Part shown: positions 1 through 6,476 of the stretch, piece after piece
How the letters are laid out: every line of letters begins with the position of its first letter
Position numbering within the stretch: position 1 is the first letter of the stretch
NCBI GenBank assembly: GCA_900755985.1
Contig: CAAEIL010000066.1
Location: 1 to 8,048 of the forward strand
Reading direction: 5' to 3'
Length of the DNA: 8,048 nucleotides
Source of the DNA: Bacteroidales bacterium
GTDB taxonomy: Bacteria; Bacteroidota; Bacteroidia; Bacteroidales; Muribaculaceae
Translations under genes and position numbers: made by a program
The notes under the pieces: generated by a model
Database searches by the model: none
Told to the model about the DNA's origin: nothing
What the model saw: the letters and a program-made list of their open reading frames with translations, nothing else

Positions 1-13
1 CCGGCTTTAGGGG

Positions 14-64
14 GTACAATGCCCGGCGGTGTACAATGCCCGGCGGGAGTATGATGTACGGCGG
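14..64. repeat. 17-bp tandem repeat, two exact copies plus a degenerate third
   Basis: The 16-mer GTACAATGCCCGGCGG occurs at 14-29 and again at 31-46, giving a 17-bp period. A shortened relative (GTACGGCGG) follows at 56-64. The array lies just downstream of the stop of the small secreted gene that ends at 72. I see no gene in bases 1-71. The function is unknown, and the array may continue beyond the left edge. Confidence 0.8.
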
Positions 65-71
65 AGGGGCC

Positions 72-506
72 TTAGTTGCCGAAGATGTTGTTGAGGTGGA
101 GGTCGTTGAGGTTCTTGTCAAGGGTCTTTTGGTCGCAGATGCCTTTGAGGACGACGCCGTTTTTGCTGTTGATGACGAAGAGCAGAACCTGTGCTTTGCC
201 GCCTGACAGGGGCTTGGAGTAAATGGAGACGTATTGGGGTGCCTCGTTGACCTCGGCCAGACGTTGGTCGGCGGGAATTGTGGCAAGTTCTTTGCGCAGG
301 GTGGCGAGGACGGCGGCGGTGACGGTTCCCGAAACGGCGAGGTCCATCGAGTCAAAGTCGTTCTGGCGGCACTGCTCCTTGGGCAGGCTCATTGCCGAGA
401 AGTTGAAGTTGGATTTTACTTTGTCGAAGAATGCGTCGATTGACTGCGCCGAGGCCGAGAATGATGCCGCGATGGCGAGCAAAGCGATGATGAGGGCTTT
501 TTTCAT
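72..506 (-). CDS. Small secreted protein, possibly DUF4252-like
   Basis: This encodes a 144-residue protein with a clear N-terminal signal peptide: a Lys-Lys start, a hydrophobic core at residues 4-16, and an Ala-Ser-Ala cleavage region near residues 18-20. It is therefore exported, probably to the periplasm. The mature part has an amphipathic beginning (SIDAFFDKVKS, 22-32), a middle region rich in charged residues, and a C-terminal alternating beta-like stretch (QVLLFVINSKNGVVLKGIC, 106-124). Cys46 and Cys124 could form a disulfide. The overall plan of signal peptide, short helical start and C-terminal beta strands followed by a helix recalls the small Bacteroidota DUF4252 proteins, but I recognise no diagnostic motif, so that link is tentative. 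The ATG at 504-506 fits the signal peptide. The gene follows purB with a 98-bp gap. I see no TAnnTTTG box in that gap, so cotranscription with purB is possible. The stop is TAA. Confidence 0.8.
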   Translation of the reverse strand: MKKALIIALLAIAASFSASAQSIDAFFDKVKSNFNFSAMSLPKEQCRQNDFDSMDLAVSGTVTAAVLATLRKELATIPADQRLAEVNEAPQYVSIYSKPLSGGKAQVLLFVINSKNGVVLKGICDQKTLDKNLNDLHLNNIFGN

Positions 507-548
507 TGTGGGTATTTTTTTAGCGTTTTATATTAGACGGGTGTGCGG

Positions 549-598
549 GCGGCGGGTTTAAAAGAAATCACATTCTGAGTGACATCTTAAGCCGCCGC
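549..598 (-). other. Nested inverted repeat between purB and the secreted-protein gene
   Basis: GCGGCGG (549-555) pairs with CCGCCGC (592-598). Inside it TTAA (558-561) pairs with TTAA (587-590), and TCAC (568-571) pairs with GTGA (579-582) around a 7-nt loop. In the purB transcript this begins about 6 nt after the stop codon. No U-run follows the outer stem, and only a broken run (TTTCTTTT) follows the weak inner stem, so it is not a standard intrinsic terminator. It could be a 3'-end or intercistronic mRNA structure. Confidence 0.4.
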
Positions 599-604
599 GT
601 CTTG

Positions 605-1951
605 TCAGTATCCGGTATAGCTTGCGGGCGAGAGGGCATGGAGCTCGGCACGCACGCTGTCGCTGATTTCGAGGTTGTCTATAAAGTCGGCGATGGTGTC
701 GGCTGTGACTTTGGTGTTGGTGCGCGTAAGGGCTTTGAGCGTCTCGTAAGGGTTGGGATATCCCTCGCGGCGCAGTATGGTCTGTATGCCTTCGGCGACG
801 ACGGCCCACATGTTGTCGAGGTCGTTGTCAATGGCCGTGCGGTTGAGGACCAACTTGTCAAGGCCCTTGTCGGTAGAGGCGATGGCAATGAGACTGTGTG
901 CCAACGGGACGCCGACATTGCGGAGCACCGTCGAGTCGGTGAGGTCGCGCTGCAGGCGCGAGACGGGAAGTTTTTGGCTCAGGTGCGCGTACACGGCGTT
1001 GGCGATGCCGATGTTGCCTTCCGAGTTCTCGAAGTCTATGGGGTTGACTTTGTGAGGCATGGCCGACGAGCCGACTTCGCCCTTGCGTATTTTTTGCTTG
1101 AAGTATTCCATGGAGACGTACATCCAGATGTCGCGGTCAAGGTCGAGGATGACGGTGTTGATTCGGCGCAGGGCGTCGAAAATGGCGGCGAGGTTGTCGT
1201 AGTTTGAAATCTGAGTGGTCAGCGCTTCGCGTTCGATTCCTAAGTCCTCGCTGAGGAAGCGTGTGGCAAACGCGGGCCAGTCGATGCCCGGGTAAGCAGC
1301 GCGGTGTGCATTGAAGTTGCCGGTGGCGCCGCCGAATTTGCCGCTGACGGTGCATGCACGCAGGCTGTCGAGCTGAGTGCGCAGACGATAGGCGAAGACG
1401 CCTATTTCCTTGCCAAGCTTGGTGGGCGAGGCCGGCTGTCCGTGCGTGCGTGCCAGCATGGCTATGTCGGCCCACTCGGCACTCATGTTGTCCAGACGTG
1501 ACAGCAGGTCTTCGACGGCCGGTATGTAAACCCGGTGCAGGGCGTCCTTCACCGACATGGGCACCGAGGTATTGTTGATGTCCTGCGAGGTGAGACCGAA
1601 GTGGATAAACTCTTTGTAAGCTGCCAGGCCGAGGCGGTCAAACTGCTCTTTGATGAAGTATTCGACGGCCTTGACGTCGTGGTTGGTGACCGATTCTATA
1701 TCCTTGATGCGCTGTGCGTCGGCAAGCGAGAAGTAGCGGTAGATGTCGTGAAGGCTGTCCAGCTGTGCGTCGGTGATGCCGTCGAGCCGTGGCAGCTGTG
1801 CGCGGCGTGCCAGTGCGCAGAAATAGAGAATTTCGACTTTGACGCGATAGCGCATCAGGCCATATTCCGAAAAATAAACGTCGAGGCACTCGGCCTTTGA
1901 GCGATAACGGCCGTCTATGGGCGACACAGCGGTGAGGGGGCTTAGTTCCAT
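605..1951 (-). CDS. purB: Adenylosuccinate lyase PurB
   Basis: PurB is a cytosolic homotetramer in purine synthesis. It releases fumarate from SAICAR to give AICAR, and from adenylosuccinate to give AMP. The product is 448 residues, typical for the E. coli-type enzyme (about 456), and it opens with the characteristic MELSPLTAVSPIDGRY. Fumarase/aspartase superfamily motifs appear in order: TSQDINNT at 121-128, THGQPASPTKLGKE at 169-182 containing the probable general acid His170, and the signature loop SSAMPHKVNP at 295-304, whose Ser295 matches the catalytic base of this family. The frame stays open to an upstream ATG at 2074, but the conserved N-terminus starts at the ATG at 1949-1951 and a promoter -7 box lies inside the longer version, so the shorter start is chosen. 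It has its own promoter, separate from the transporter gene upstream. No damage is seen, and the stop is TGA. Confidence 0.97.
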   Translation of the reverse strand: MELSPLTAVSPIDGRYRSKAECLDVYFSEYGLMRYRVKVEILYFCALARRAQLPRLDGITDAQLDSLHDIYRYFSLADAQRIKDIESVTNHDVKAVEYFIKEQFDRLGLAAYKEFIHFGLTSQDINNTSVPMSVKDALHRVYIPAVEDLLSRLDNMSAEWADIAMLARTHGQPASPTKLGKEIGVFAYRLRTQLDSLRACTVSGKFGGATGNFNAHRAAYPGIDWPAFATRFLSEDLGIEREALTTQISNYDNLAAIFDALRRINTVILDLDRDIWMYVSMEYFKQKIRKGEVGSSAMPHKVNPIDFENSEGNIGIANAVYAHLSQKLPVSRLQRDLTDSTVLRNVGVPLAHSLIAIASTDKGLDKLVLNRTAIDNDLDNMWAVVAEGIQTILRREGYPNPYETLKALTRTNTKVTADTIADFIDNLEISDSVRAELHALSPASYTGY

Positions 1952-2024
1952 GTTTGATAAAATCTTATGTTTGTACCTGAGGTCAGGGCGGTAGGCCTTG
2001 AGGCATCCGTCCTGATTTTTGCCG

Positions 2025-2032
2025 CAAAGGTA
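2025..2032 (-). promoter_or_regulatory. Promoter -7 box for purB
   Basis: TACCTTTG on the minus strand matches the Bacteroidota -7 consensus TAnnTTTG. It implies a transcription start near 2020 and a 5' leader of roughly 65-70 nt before the purB ATG at 1951. I see no TTG -33 element at the usual 19-21 bp spacing. Confidence 0.6.
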
Positions 2033-2061
2033 CGAAAAATCTGTCAGATGGCGCGTGGCCT

Positions 2062-2078
2062 CACGGTATTTCACCGTG
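2062..2078 (-). other. Hairpin just after the transporter stop codon
   Basis: CACGGT (2062-2067) and ACCGTG (2073-2078) form a perfect 6-bp stem with a 5-nt loop, beginning 8 nt downstream of the transporter stop (2087-2089). No U-tract follows on either strand, so it is a weak candidate for transcript-end formation rather than a classical intrinsic terminator. Confidence 0.35.
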
Positions 2079-2086
2079 TGGGCGCC

Positions 2087-3445
2087 TCAGATGATGTGCA
2101 GCGAGTTGAGGAATATGAGGACAATGGCCACCGGAACGAGGTATCGCAGCGAGAATACGACTACGGGGAGTATGCGGCATTTGATTTTGCCGTGGTTGGT
2201 CATCTGCTCGCGGACATAGCGGCGGTCGACAACCCAGCCGACAAATACCGATATGCACAGGCCGCCCAAGGGCAGCAGGATATTCGACGTGCAGTAGTCA
2301 AGAAGCCCGAAGAAGCTGAGGCCGCCTATCTGTATCCCCGACAGGACGCCGAAGCTCAGCGACGACAGGACGGCAAGAACCAGCACGGCCGAACATTCGG
2401 CGATGGTGGCCGCGCGGCGGCTCATGCCGCGTTCTTCGGTGAGGAAGGTGATTACTATCTCGTGCATGGATATTGTCGAGGTCAGAGAGGCTATGATGAG
2501 CAGAAAGAAAAACAGCGCGGACCACATGGCGCCAAGCGGCAGGTGATGGAAAATGCCCGGCAGAACTTCGAAAACGAGCTTGGGGCCTGCTTCGACCGAG
2601 CCGCCGTAGGTGAATACTGCGGGAAAAATGATGACGCCGGCAATGATGGCCACGGTGAAGTCGAGAATCGCCGTGGTGACGGCGCTGCGCCCCAGCGGCG
2701 TGTCGTCGCTGAAGTACGAGGCGTAGGTGGTCATGCAGCCAAGGCCGAGGCTAAGCGAGAAGAACGACTGTCCCAGTGCCGCCAGCAGTGTCGGGGCGTC
2801 GATGTCCGACCAGTCGGGGTGGAACAGAAAATACAGGCCTTCGGAGGCACCGTCCATCAGCAGCGAGTTGACGGCAAAGATGACGAGGATGGCAAAGAGC
2901 GCCGGCATCAGTAGGTTGGACATGCGCTCGATGCCACGCGCTCCTTTTATCAATATCAGAAAGTTGGCAAGTATGAATATGAAAATCCATATCAGCGGCG
3001 TCCATGTGCTTGACGAGAAGCTGTCGAAGTGCTCGTGGAAAGCCTGAAGAGGTCCCAGGTCGAGAGCGCCGAGTGCCGACTGTGCGCAATAGTCCATGGT
3101 CCATCCGGCGACCACCGAGTAGAATCCGGGGATGAGCAGGGCGCTGAGTACGCACATGTATCCCACCGGACGCCAGTTTTGCTTCGGCGCCAACTTGCGG
3201 AAGGCGCCGCTGATATTGGAGCGGGTGCCTCGGCCCAGGACAAATTCGCTGCACAGTATGGGAATACCTATCAGCAGGGTGAAGGCAAGGTTGCAGAGCA
3301 TGAAAGCTCCGCCGCCGTGTGCGCCGGCTTCGAAGGGAAAGCGCCAGATGTTGCCCAGACCGACGGCCGAGCCGACAGTGGCTGCAAGGACGCCGATGCG
3401 CGTTGTAAAGAGGCCGCGACGGTTTGATTCTGTCTTTTTGCTCAT
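2087..3445 (-). CDS. Sodium-dependent transporter of the NSS/SNF family
   Basis: This is an inner-membrane sodium symporter of the neurotransmitter:sodium symporter family (LeuT fold). Bacterial members usually import amino acids, and the substrate here cannot be read from sequence. The product is 452 residues. Helix 1 carries the family signature AVGLGNIWRFPF (27-38), followed by the GGGAF loop (44-48) and GIPILCSEFVLGRG (60-73). TM6 has TTYASY (239-244), and TM8 has LTSTIS (321-326), where the second sodium site lies in LeuT. By hand alignment, sodium-site-1 positions A22, N27, T254 and N286 of LeuT correspond to A27, N32, T240 and Asp262. I count 11 hydrophobic helices, the last at about 423-447, as in many bacterial members rather than 12. 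The ATG at 3443-3445 is chosen because the longer frame (to 3598) crosses the promoter and encodes an Arg-rich non-family extension. A hairpin follows the TGA stop. Confidence 0.93.
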   Translation of the reverse strand: MSKKTESNRRGLFTTRIGVLAATVGSAVGLGNIWRFPFEAGAHGGGAFMLCNLAFTLLIGIPILCSEFVLGRGTRSNISGAFRKLAPKQNWRPVGYMCVLSALLIPGFYSVVAGWTMDYCAQSALGALDLGPLQAFHEHFDSFSSSTWTPLIWIFIFILANFLILIKGARGIERMSNLLMPALFAILVIFAVNSLLMDGASEGLYFLFHPDWSDIDAPTLLAALGQSFFSLSLGLGCMTTYASYFSDDTPLGRSAVTTAILDFTVAIIAGVIIFPAVFTYGGSVEAGPKLVFEVLPGIFHHLPLGAMWSALFFFLLIIASLTSTISMHEIVITFLTEERGMSRRAATIAECSAVLVLAVLSSLSFGVLSGIQIGGLSFFGLLDYCTSNILLPLGGLCISVFVGWVVDRRYVREQMTNHGKIKCRILPVVVFSLRYLVPVAIVLIFLNSLHII

Positions 3446-3463
3446 TGAATTGTGTTTTGCCTG

Positions 3464-3480
3464 CAAAATTAGCAAAAATA
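3464..3480 (-). promoter_or_regulatory. Promoter -7 region for the NSS transporter, two overlapping-phase boxes
   Basis: Two matches to TAnnTTTG on the minus strand sit 9 bp apart: TATTTTTG (3473-3480) and TAATTTTG (3464-3471). The nearer one leaves 18 nt to the ATG at 3445, so the 5' leader would be only about 12-15 nt. No TTG lies at the standard spacing for either box. Confidence 0.55.
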
Positions 3481-3525
3481 TTTCGATATGGAGCGCAATA
3501 TGCCGCACAATCTGCTGTACTCGGT

Positions 3526-3549
3526 GCCGCTGCCGCCGCCGCTGCCGCC
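3526..3549. repeat. GCC-rich tandem duplication of a 12-mer
   Basis: The 12-mer GCCGCTGCCGCC is repeated exactly at 3526-3537 and 3538-3549. It lies in the 208-bp gap (3446-3653) between the glycosyltransferase stop and the transporter start, about 45-70 bp upstream of the transporter -7 boxes. In one minus frame it reads as an alanine run, but that frame has no other sign of being a gene. I see nothing else coding in this gap. Confidence 0.7.
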
Positions 3550-3653
3550 GGTGCGACGGCGCCCTGTGTGTCCATGTGTACTCCACGGGCGCAGGCACGG
3601 AGCATCACCCCGTCAGGGAGTGCGATGTGGCTGCGGTGTCCCGGGAGGGGCGC

Positions 3654-5627
3654 TCAGAAGCGGAAGATGAAGAAGCGCAGGTAGTGAGGCATGTGTTTTC
3701 GTGCCAGCGCGCGGGCTTCCTGTGCCAGGGCCTCGACAAAGGCATTGTACTCGGCTGTCTGACTTTCGGGGTCGGGAGACGGCATGGGCCGTCGTGCAAT
3801 TTCGAACAGGCGCCGCAGGGTTTTGTTCTGCAATGCGCGGGATATGCGTCGGCGCAGAGCTTTCTTGTTTTGGAATGGGTTGGCGGCGACTCGCGAGAAC
3901 GAGCGTACAAAGGCGTGTCTGAGGCCGTCGATGATGACGGGAACATATTCGTCGGCGTCCGAGTCGACAAGGAATTGTACTGCCTGATAAGCTAAGTTGA
4001 CGTCGCGGTTCCAGCGCTCGTCGGGATTGGTGTTGTGGTGGCGGAGTGCCGAGCGCTGGTATCCCAGGCTGTCGCTCAGGGCGAAGCGCAGGGGTCGCAA
4101 CTGCAGCGATATCCTTGTCAGCAGTTCGTGTACGTGATCTGTCGTCAGGTCGTCCGATGGCGGAAAATCGTCAGCTTCGAGCGTGCTGCGCCGTATCACC
4201 AGCCCTCCCAGCGGAGCCTCGTAATAGAAGTTGTGAAGCAGGTAGCGTGTTATGTCGTCGGCAAGTTCGTCTTTACTGTTGATTTTTGCCACAGGATTGA
4301 AAACGGGTCCCTTAAAAAGGCCGCTGACGGCCCGGCGTCCGCAGATGGCAATGTCGGCGCCCTCGTCAATGAGGCATATGCAGCGGTGTACGCCCGGGGC
4401 TACTATGGTGTCACCGGGGTTGAGGAACATAATTCCGGAAGCCGTGGATTTGGACACAGCCAGAGCGCGTGCCGCCGAAGGGCCTATGCGTTGTGATGTC
4501 TTGAAAAGCCGTATGCGGTGGTATTTGACGTGGAACCCGTTGATTTTTATCGAGCAGTCGGGCGATGAGGCGTCGTTGACGATTATGATTTCGATGTTGC
4601 GATATCCGGTGTCGTATATCGAGCGCAGTGTGCGGCGCAGGCCGTCTATGTCGTCGTGGACCACAATGATGAAGGCAATGTGTGGCTCGATGCTTGTCAG
4701 CGGCTTGCTTATGGTGCGACGGCGCATGACGTGGAGGCGCAGTCGGCGGCTGTACGATAGCAAAAGAAACTTGCGGTGATTCTTGTCAAGGCTGAGGCCG
4801 CGTGCCATGCGGCGGATGTCGCGTGCCGGACCGTATGACGAGCTGAATTCGAGACCGCGGTCCATGAACGAGTTGTTGAGTATGGCCATACCCCAGATGA
4901 CGAGCGACTTGCGCGGCACGTCGAGTTTGCTGACGTTGTTCCACAGGCGTTCGACGCCCTGACTTGTCAGGTGTATCAGTGTCGACAGCGATTCGGGCCG
5001 GCGTATATAGTTGTAAGCCATGACATTGGTGGGCATGCGGGCTTTGCCGCGCATGGCGCAGACAAGGTTGAGCAGCAGCATGGTGTCCTCGTGGTTGGTT
5101 ATCGAGGGGTCGGTGTCCCAGTCGATGCTGTCGAACAGGCGTCGGCGTATGAGCTTGCTGTAAATCATGCCCTGCAGACGGTTTTCGAGTATATCCACGG
5201 CATAGTCCGGCGAGTCGTACTCGCGGGCTGAAACATTATACATGTAGTGGGATTCGTCCTTGATGCGCTCGTTGACGTTGCCGACAATGATGTCGTATTT
5301 GTCCGAGATATATTTGCGCAGTCCTGATAATGAGTCGGCCGGAATTGTATCGTCCGAGTCGACGAAGCATATCCACTCGGCGTCGCGTGCGGCATCGACA
5401 CCCATCTTGCGTGCGGCTCCCGGGCCGCCGTGATTCTGTTGCAGCAGTGTTATGCTTGCGTAGCGCGCGGCATATTCGCGGGCTATGTTTACGGTCATGT
5501 CTTCCGAGCCGTCGTCGACCACGTATATAGACGTATCCATGTCGGCTGCGGCGATTACCGAGTCGAGACATCGGGCCAGCCAGCGGTCCGAATTATAGGC
5601 GGGAATTATGACAGCTATTTTATCCAT
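3654..5627 (-). CDS. Tandem two-domain GT2 glycosyltransferase
   Basis: The product is 657 residues with two family-2 (GT-A fold) glycosyltransferase domains and a basic helical tail. No membrane segment or signal peptide is evident, so it is probably cytosolic or peripheral at the inner membrane, adding sugars to a polysaccharide or lipid-linked glycan. Donor and acceptor cannot be read. Domain 1 (about 3-220) has the N-terminal VIIPAYN strand, DDGS at 38-41, the nucleotide-sugar loop GGPGAARKMG (67-76), DSDD at 90-93 and NHED at 178-181, all as expected for an active enzyme. Domain 2 (about 316-525) has FIIVVHDD, NDAS at 351-354 and GPSAARALA (382-390), but NPGD (403-406) replaces DxD. The ATG at 5625-5627 is preferred over a TTG at 5639, which overlaps the -7 box. 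No other glycan gene is in the window. The stop is TGA. Confidence 0.9.
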   Translation of the reverse strand: MDKIAVIIPAYNSDRWLARCLDSVIAAADMDTSIYVVDDGSEDMTVNIAREYAARYASITLLQQNHGGPGAARKMGVDAARDAEWICFVDSDDTIPADSLSGLRKYISDKYDIIVGNVNERIKDESHYMYNVSAREYDSPDYAVDILENRLQGMIYSKLIRRRLFDSIDWDTDPSITNHEDTMLLLNLVCAMRGKARMPTNVMAYNYIRRPESLSTLIHLTSQGVERLWNNVSKLDVPRKSLVIWGMAILNNSFMDRGLEFSSSYGPARDIRRMARGLSLDKNHRKFLLLSYSRRLRLHVMRRRTISKPLTSIEPHIAFIIVVHDDIDGLRRTLRSIYDTGYRNIEIIIVNDASSPDCSIKINGFHVKYHRIRLFKTSQRIGPSAARALAVSKSTASGIMFLNPGDTIVAPGVHRCICLIDEGADIAICGRRAVSGLFKGPVFNPVAKINSKDELADDITRYLLHNFYYEAPLGGLVIRRSTLEADDFPPSDDLTTDHVHELLTRISLQLRPLRFALSDSLGYQRSALRHHNTNPDERWNRDVNLAYQAVQFLVDSDADEYVPVIIDGLRHAFVRSFSRVAANPFQNKKALRRRISRALQNKTLRRLFEIARRPMPSPDPESQTAEYNAFVEALAQEARALARKHMPHYLRFFIFRF

Positions 5628-5636
5628 GGGACGTGG

Positions 5637-5667
5637 CAAAGATATAATCTTTGTATCTGGTCCGCAA
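5637..5667 (-). promoter_or_regulatory. Bacteroidota promoter for the glycosyltransferase gene
   Basis: On the minus strand a TTG (-33, 5665-5667) is followed by 20 bp and then TATCTTTG (-7, 5637-5644), an essentially ideal Bacteroidota sigma-factor promoter. Only 9 nt separate the -7 box from the ATG at 5627, so the 5' leader would be about 4-6 nt. The promoter position also excludes the TTG at 5637-5639 as a start codon. Confidence 0.75.
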
Positions 5668-5692
5668 GTTTGAGTTAAAAAATTATAGACAT

Positions 5693-5727
5693 TGTATCCG
5701 AACTGTAACAGAATGTAATTGCTGTCA
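5693..5727. repeat. Helically spaced TGTA direct repeats upstream of the glycosyltransferase promoter
   Basis: TGTA begins at 5693, 5704 and 5714 on the plus strand (spacings 11 and 10), followed by TGTC at 5723. A further TGTAA lies at 5745. The array begins about 26 bp upstream of the -33 element of the glycosyltransferase promoter, a position typical of activator binding. Short motifs in AT-rich DNA recur easily, so this is only a candidate operator. Confidence 0.3.
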
Positions 5728-5790
5728 GTGAATCACCATTAAAATGTAAACGAATCGTCACACTGCGCCGTCATCGGTCAGAGCGTGGCG

Positions 5791-6474
5791 TCAGATGGTG
5801 AAGGCTCCCGGGCTGTCGGCGCCGGCGGGGACGAAAGCCTGTCCGTCGAATACAAATCCGGTGACGCGTGCCGCGCTCAATGCCACCAGTGTATCGCGGA
5901 CAGCCCGGGCCGAGGCATGCAGCGCGATGGCCAGTTGCCTGACGTCCATAGCGCGTTCGGCCAGGGCATCGAGGATGTCGGCGGCAAGGCTGCCCGGCTC
6001 GAAAGTCAGCGACAGCGCGGGGCCTGAGTCGCGAAAGTGCCAGGCCTCGGTCATCAGAGGGTGGGCGGCGATGTTTTCGTCGGCGACACGGTAGTAGGCG
6101 CGGAACTTGCCCCGGCCTTCGTCGACCTCGACGGGATGGACCTCGGAAGGCGCGATGCGTGCGCGGACAACGTCGACGCCGTGCTCGACGCGGAACAGTG
6201 CGAACTCGACTTCCTGCGACGGCCGGCAATAGCGTCTCGCAGCCTGCTCCACGACATATATTTCCTCGTCGGCATCGCGTACGCCGGCAATGACGCCGTT
6301 GTCTTTGACGCCGATGAGCAGGTGGCCGCCGCTGTTGTTGGCAAAAGCCGAAACCGAGCGTGCAATCTTGCGGGGGTCGCTGACAGCGAATTTGAAATCC
6401 TGCCCTACGTGCTCGCCCATGCTGACAAGGTCCTGAATGTAATATCGTCCGCGCATGGCGCGTATGTCTTTCAT
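5791..6474 (-). CDS. AlbA_2 (Schlafen-type) domain protein with C-terminal winged helix
   Basis: The product is 227 residues. Residues about 20-135 form an AlbA_2 domain (Schlafen AlbA_2, PF04326), seen from GEHVGQDFKFAVSD (20-33), the core SAFANNSGGHLLIGVKDNG (42-60) followed by AGV, and a later FRAYYRVADEN segment (124-134). This domain is often annotated as ATP-binding; related domains bind nucleic acid or nucleotides, and some Schlafens cut RNA. Residues about 164-215 look like a winged helix-turn-helix (ILDALAERAMDVRQLAIAL followed by ARAVRDTLVAL), so a DNA-binding regulator is likely. Similar AlbA_2-HTH proteins are common in Bacteroidales, with no established role that I know. The ATG (6472-6474) lies 2 bp after the luxS stop, which implies cotranscription and probable translational coupling in the mtnN-luxS operon. 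No signal peptide is present. The biochemical activity is unknown. Confidence 0.85.
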   Translation of the reverse strand: MKDIRAMRGRYYIQDLVSMGEHVGQDFKFAVSDPRKIARSVSAFANNSGGHLLIGVKDNGVIAGVRDADEEIYVVEQAARRYCRPSQEVEFALFRVEHGVDVVRARIAPSEVHPVEVDEGRGKFRAYYRVADENIAAHPLMTEAWHFRDSGPALSLTFEPGSLAADILDALAERAMDVRQLAIALHASARAVRDTLVALSAARVTGFVFDGQAFVPAGADSPGAFTI

Positions 6475-6476
6475 TG

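Noticed and set aside
602..1207. A 201-residue plus-strand open frame opposite purB
   Set aside because: It is fully inside purB, which has all catalytic motifs. The antisense product is a mirrored Val/Gly-rich sequence without family features.
1967..2914. A 315-residue plus-strand open frame opposite the transporter gene
   Set aside because: It lies antisense to a clear NSS transporter. Its composition is very polar and charged (Arg, Gly, Asp, Glu) with no domain features, as expected for a shadow in GC-rich DNA.
3546..3561. Possible terminator after the glycosyltransferase gene (CGCCG/CGGCG stem)
   Set aside because: The short GC stem has no U-tract and lies about 95 bp past the stop. It falls in the low-complexity GCC region where such pairings arise by chance.
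2751..3608. A minus-strand frame with an alanine run upstream of the transporter
   Set aside because: The alanine run is just the GCC-rich 12-mer duplication read in one frame. The rest is an out-of-frame shadow of the transporter gene.
5637..5639. TTG as start codon of the glycosyltransferase
   Set aside because: These bases are part of the TATCTTTG -7 box and lie upstream of the expected transcription start. The ATG at 5627 begins directly at the conserved fold.
5766..5790. Possible terminator of the mtnN-luxS-AlbA_2 operon (CGCC/GGCG)
   Set aside because: It has only 4 bp of pairing around a loop of about 16 nt and no U-run.
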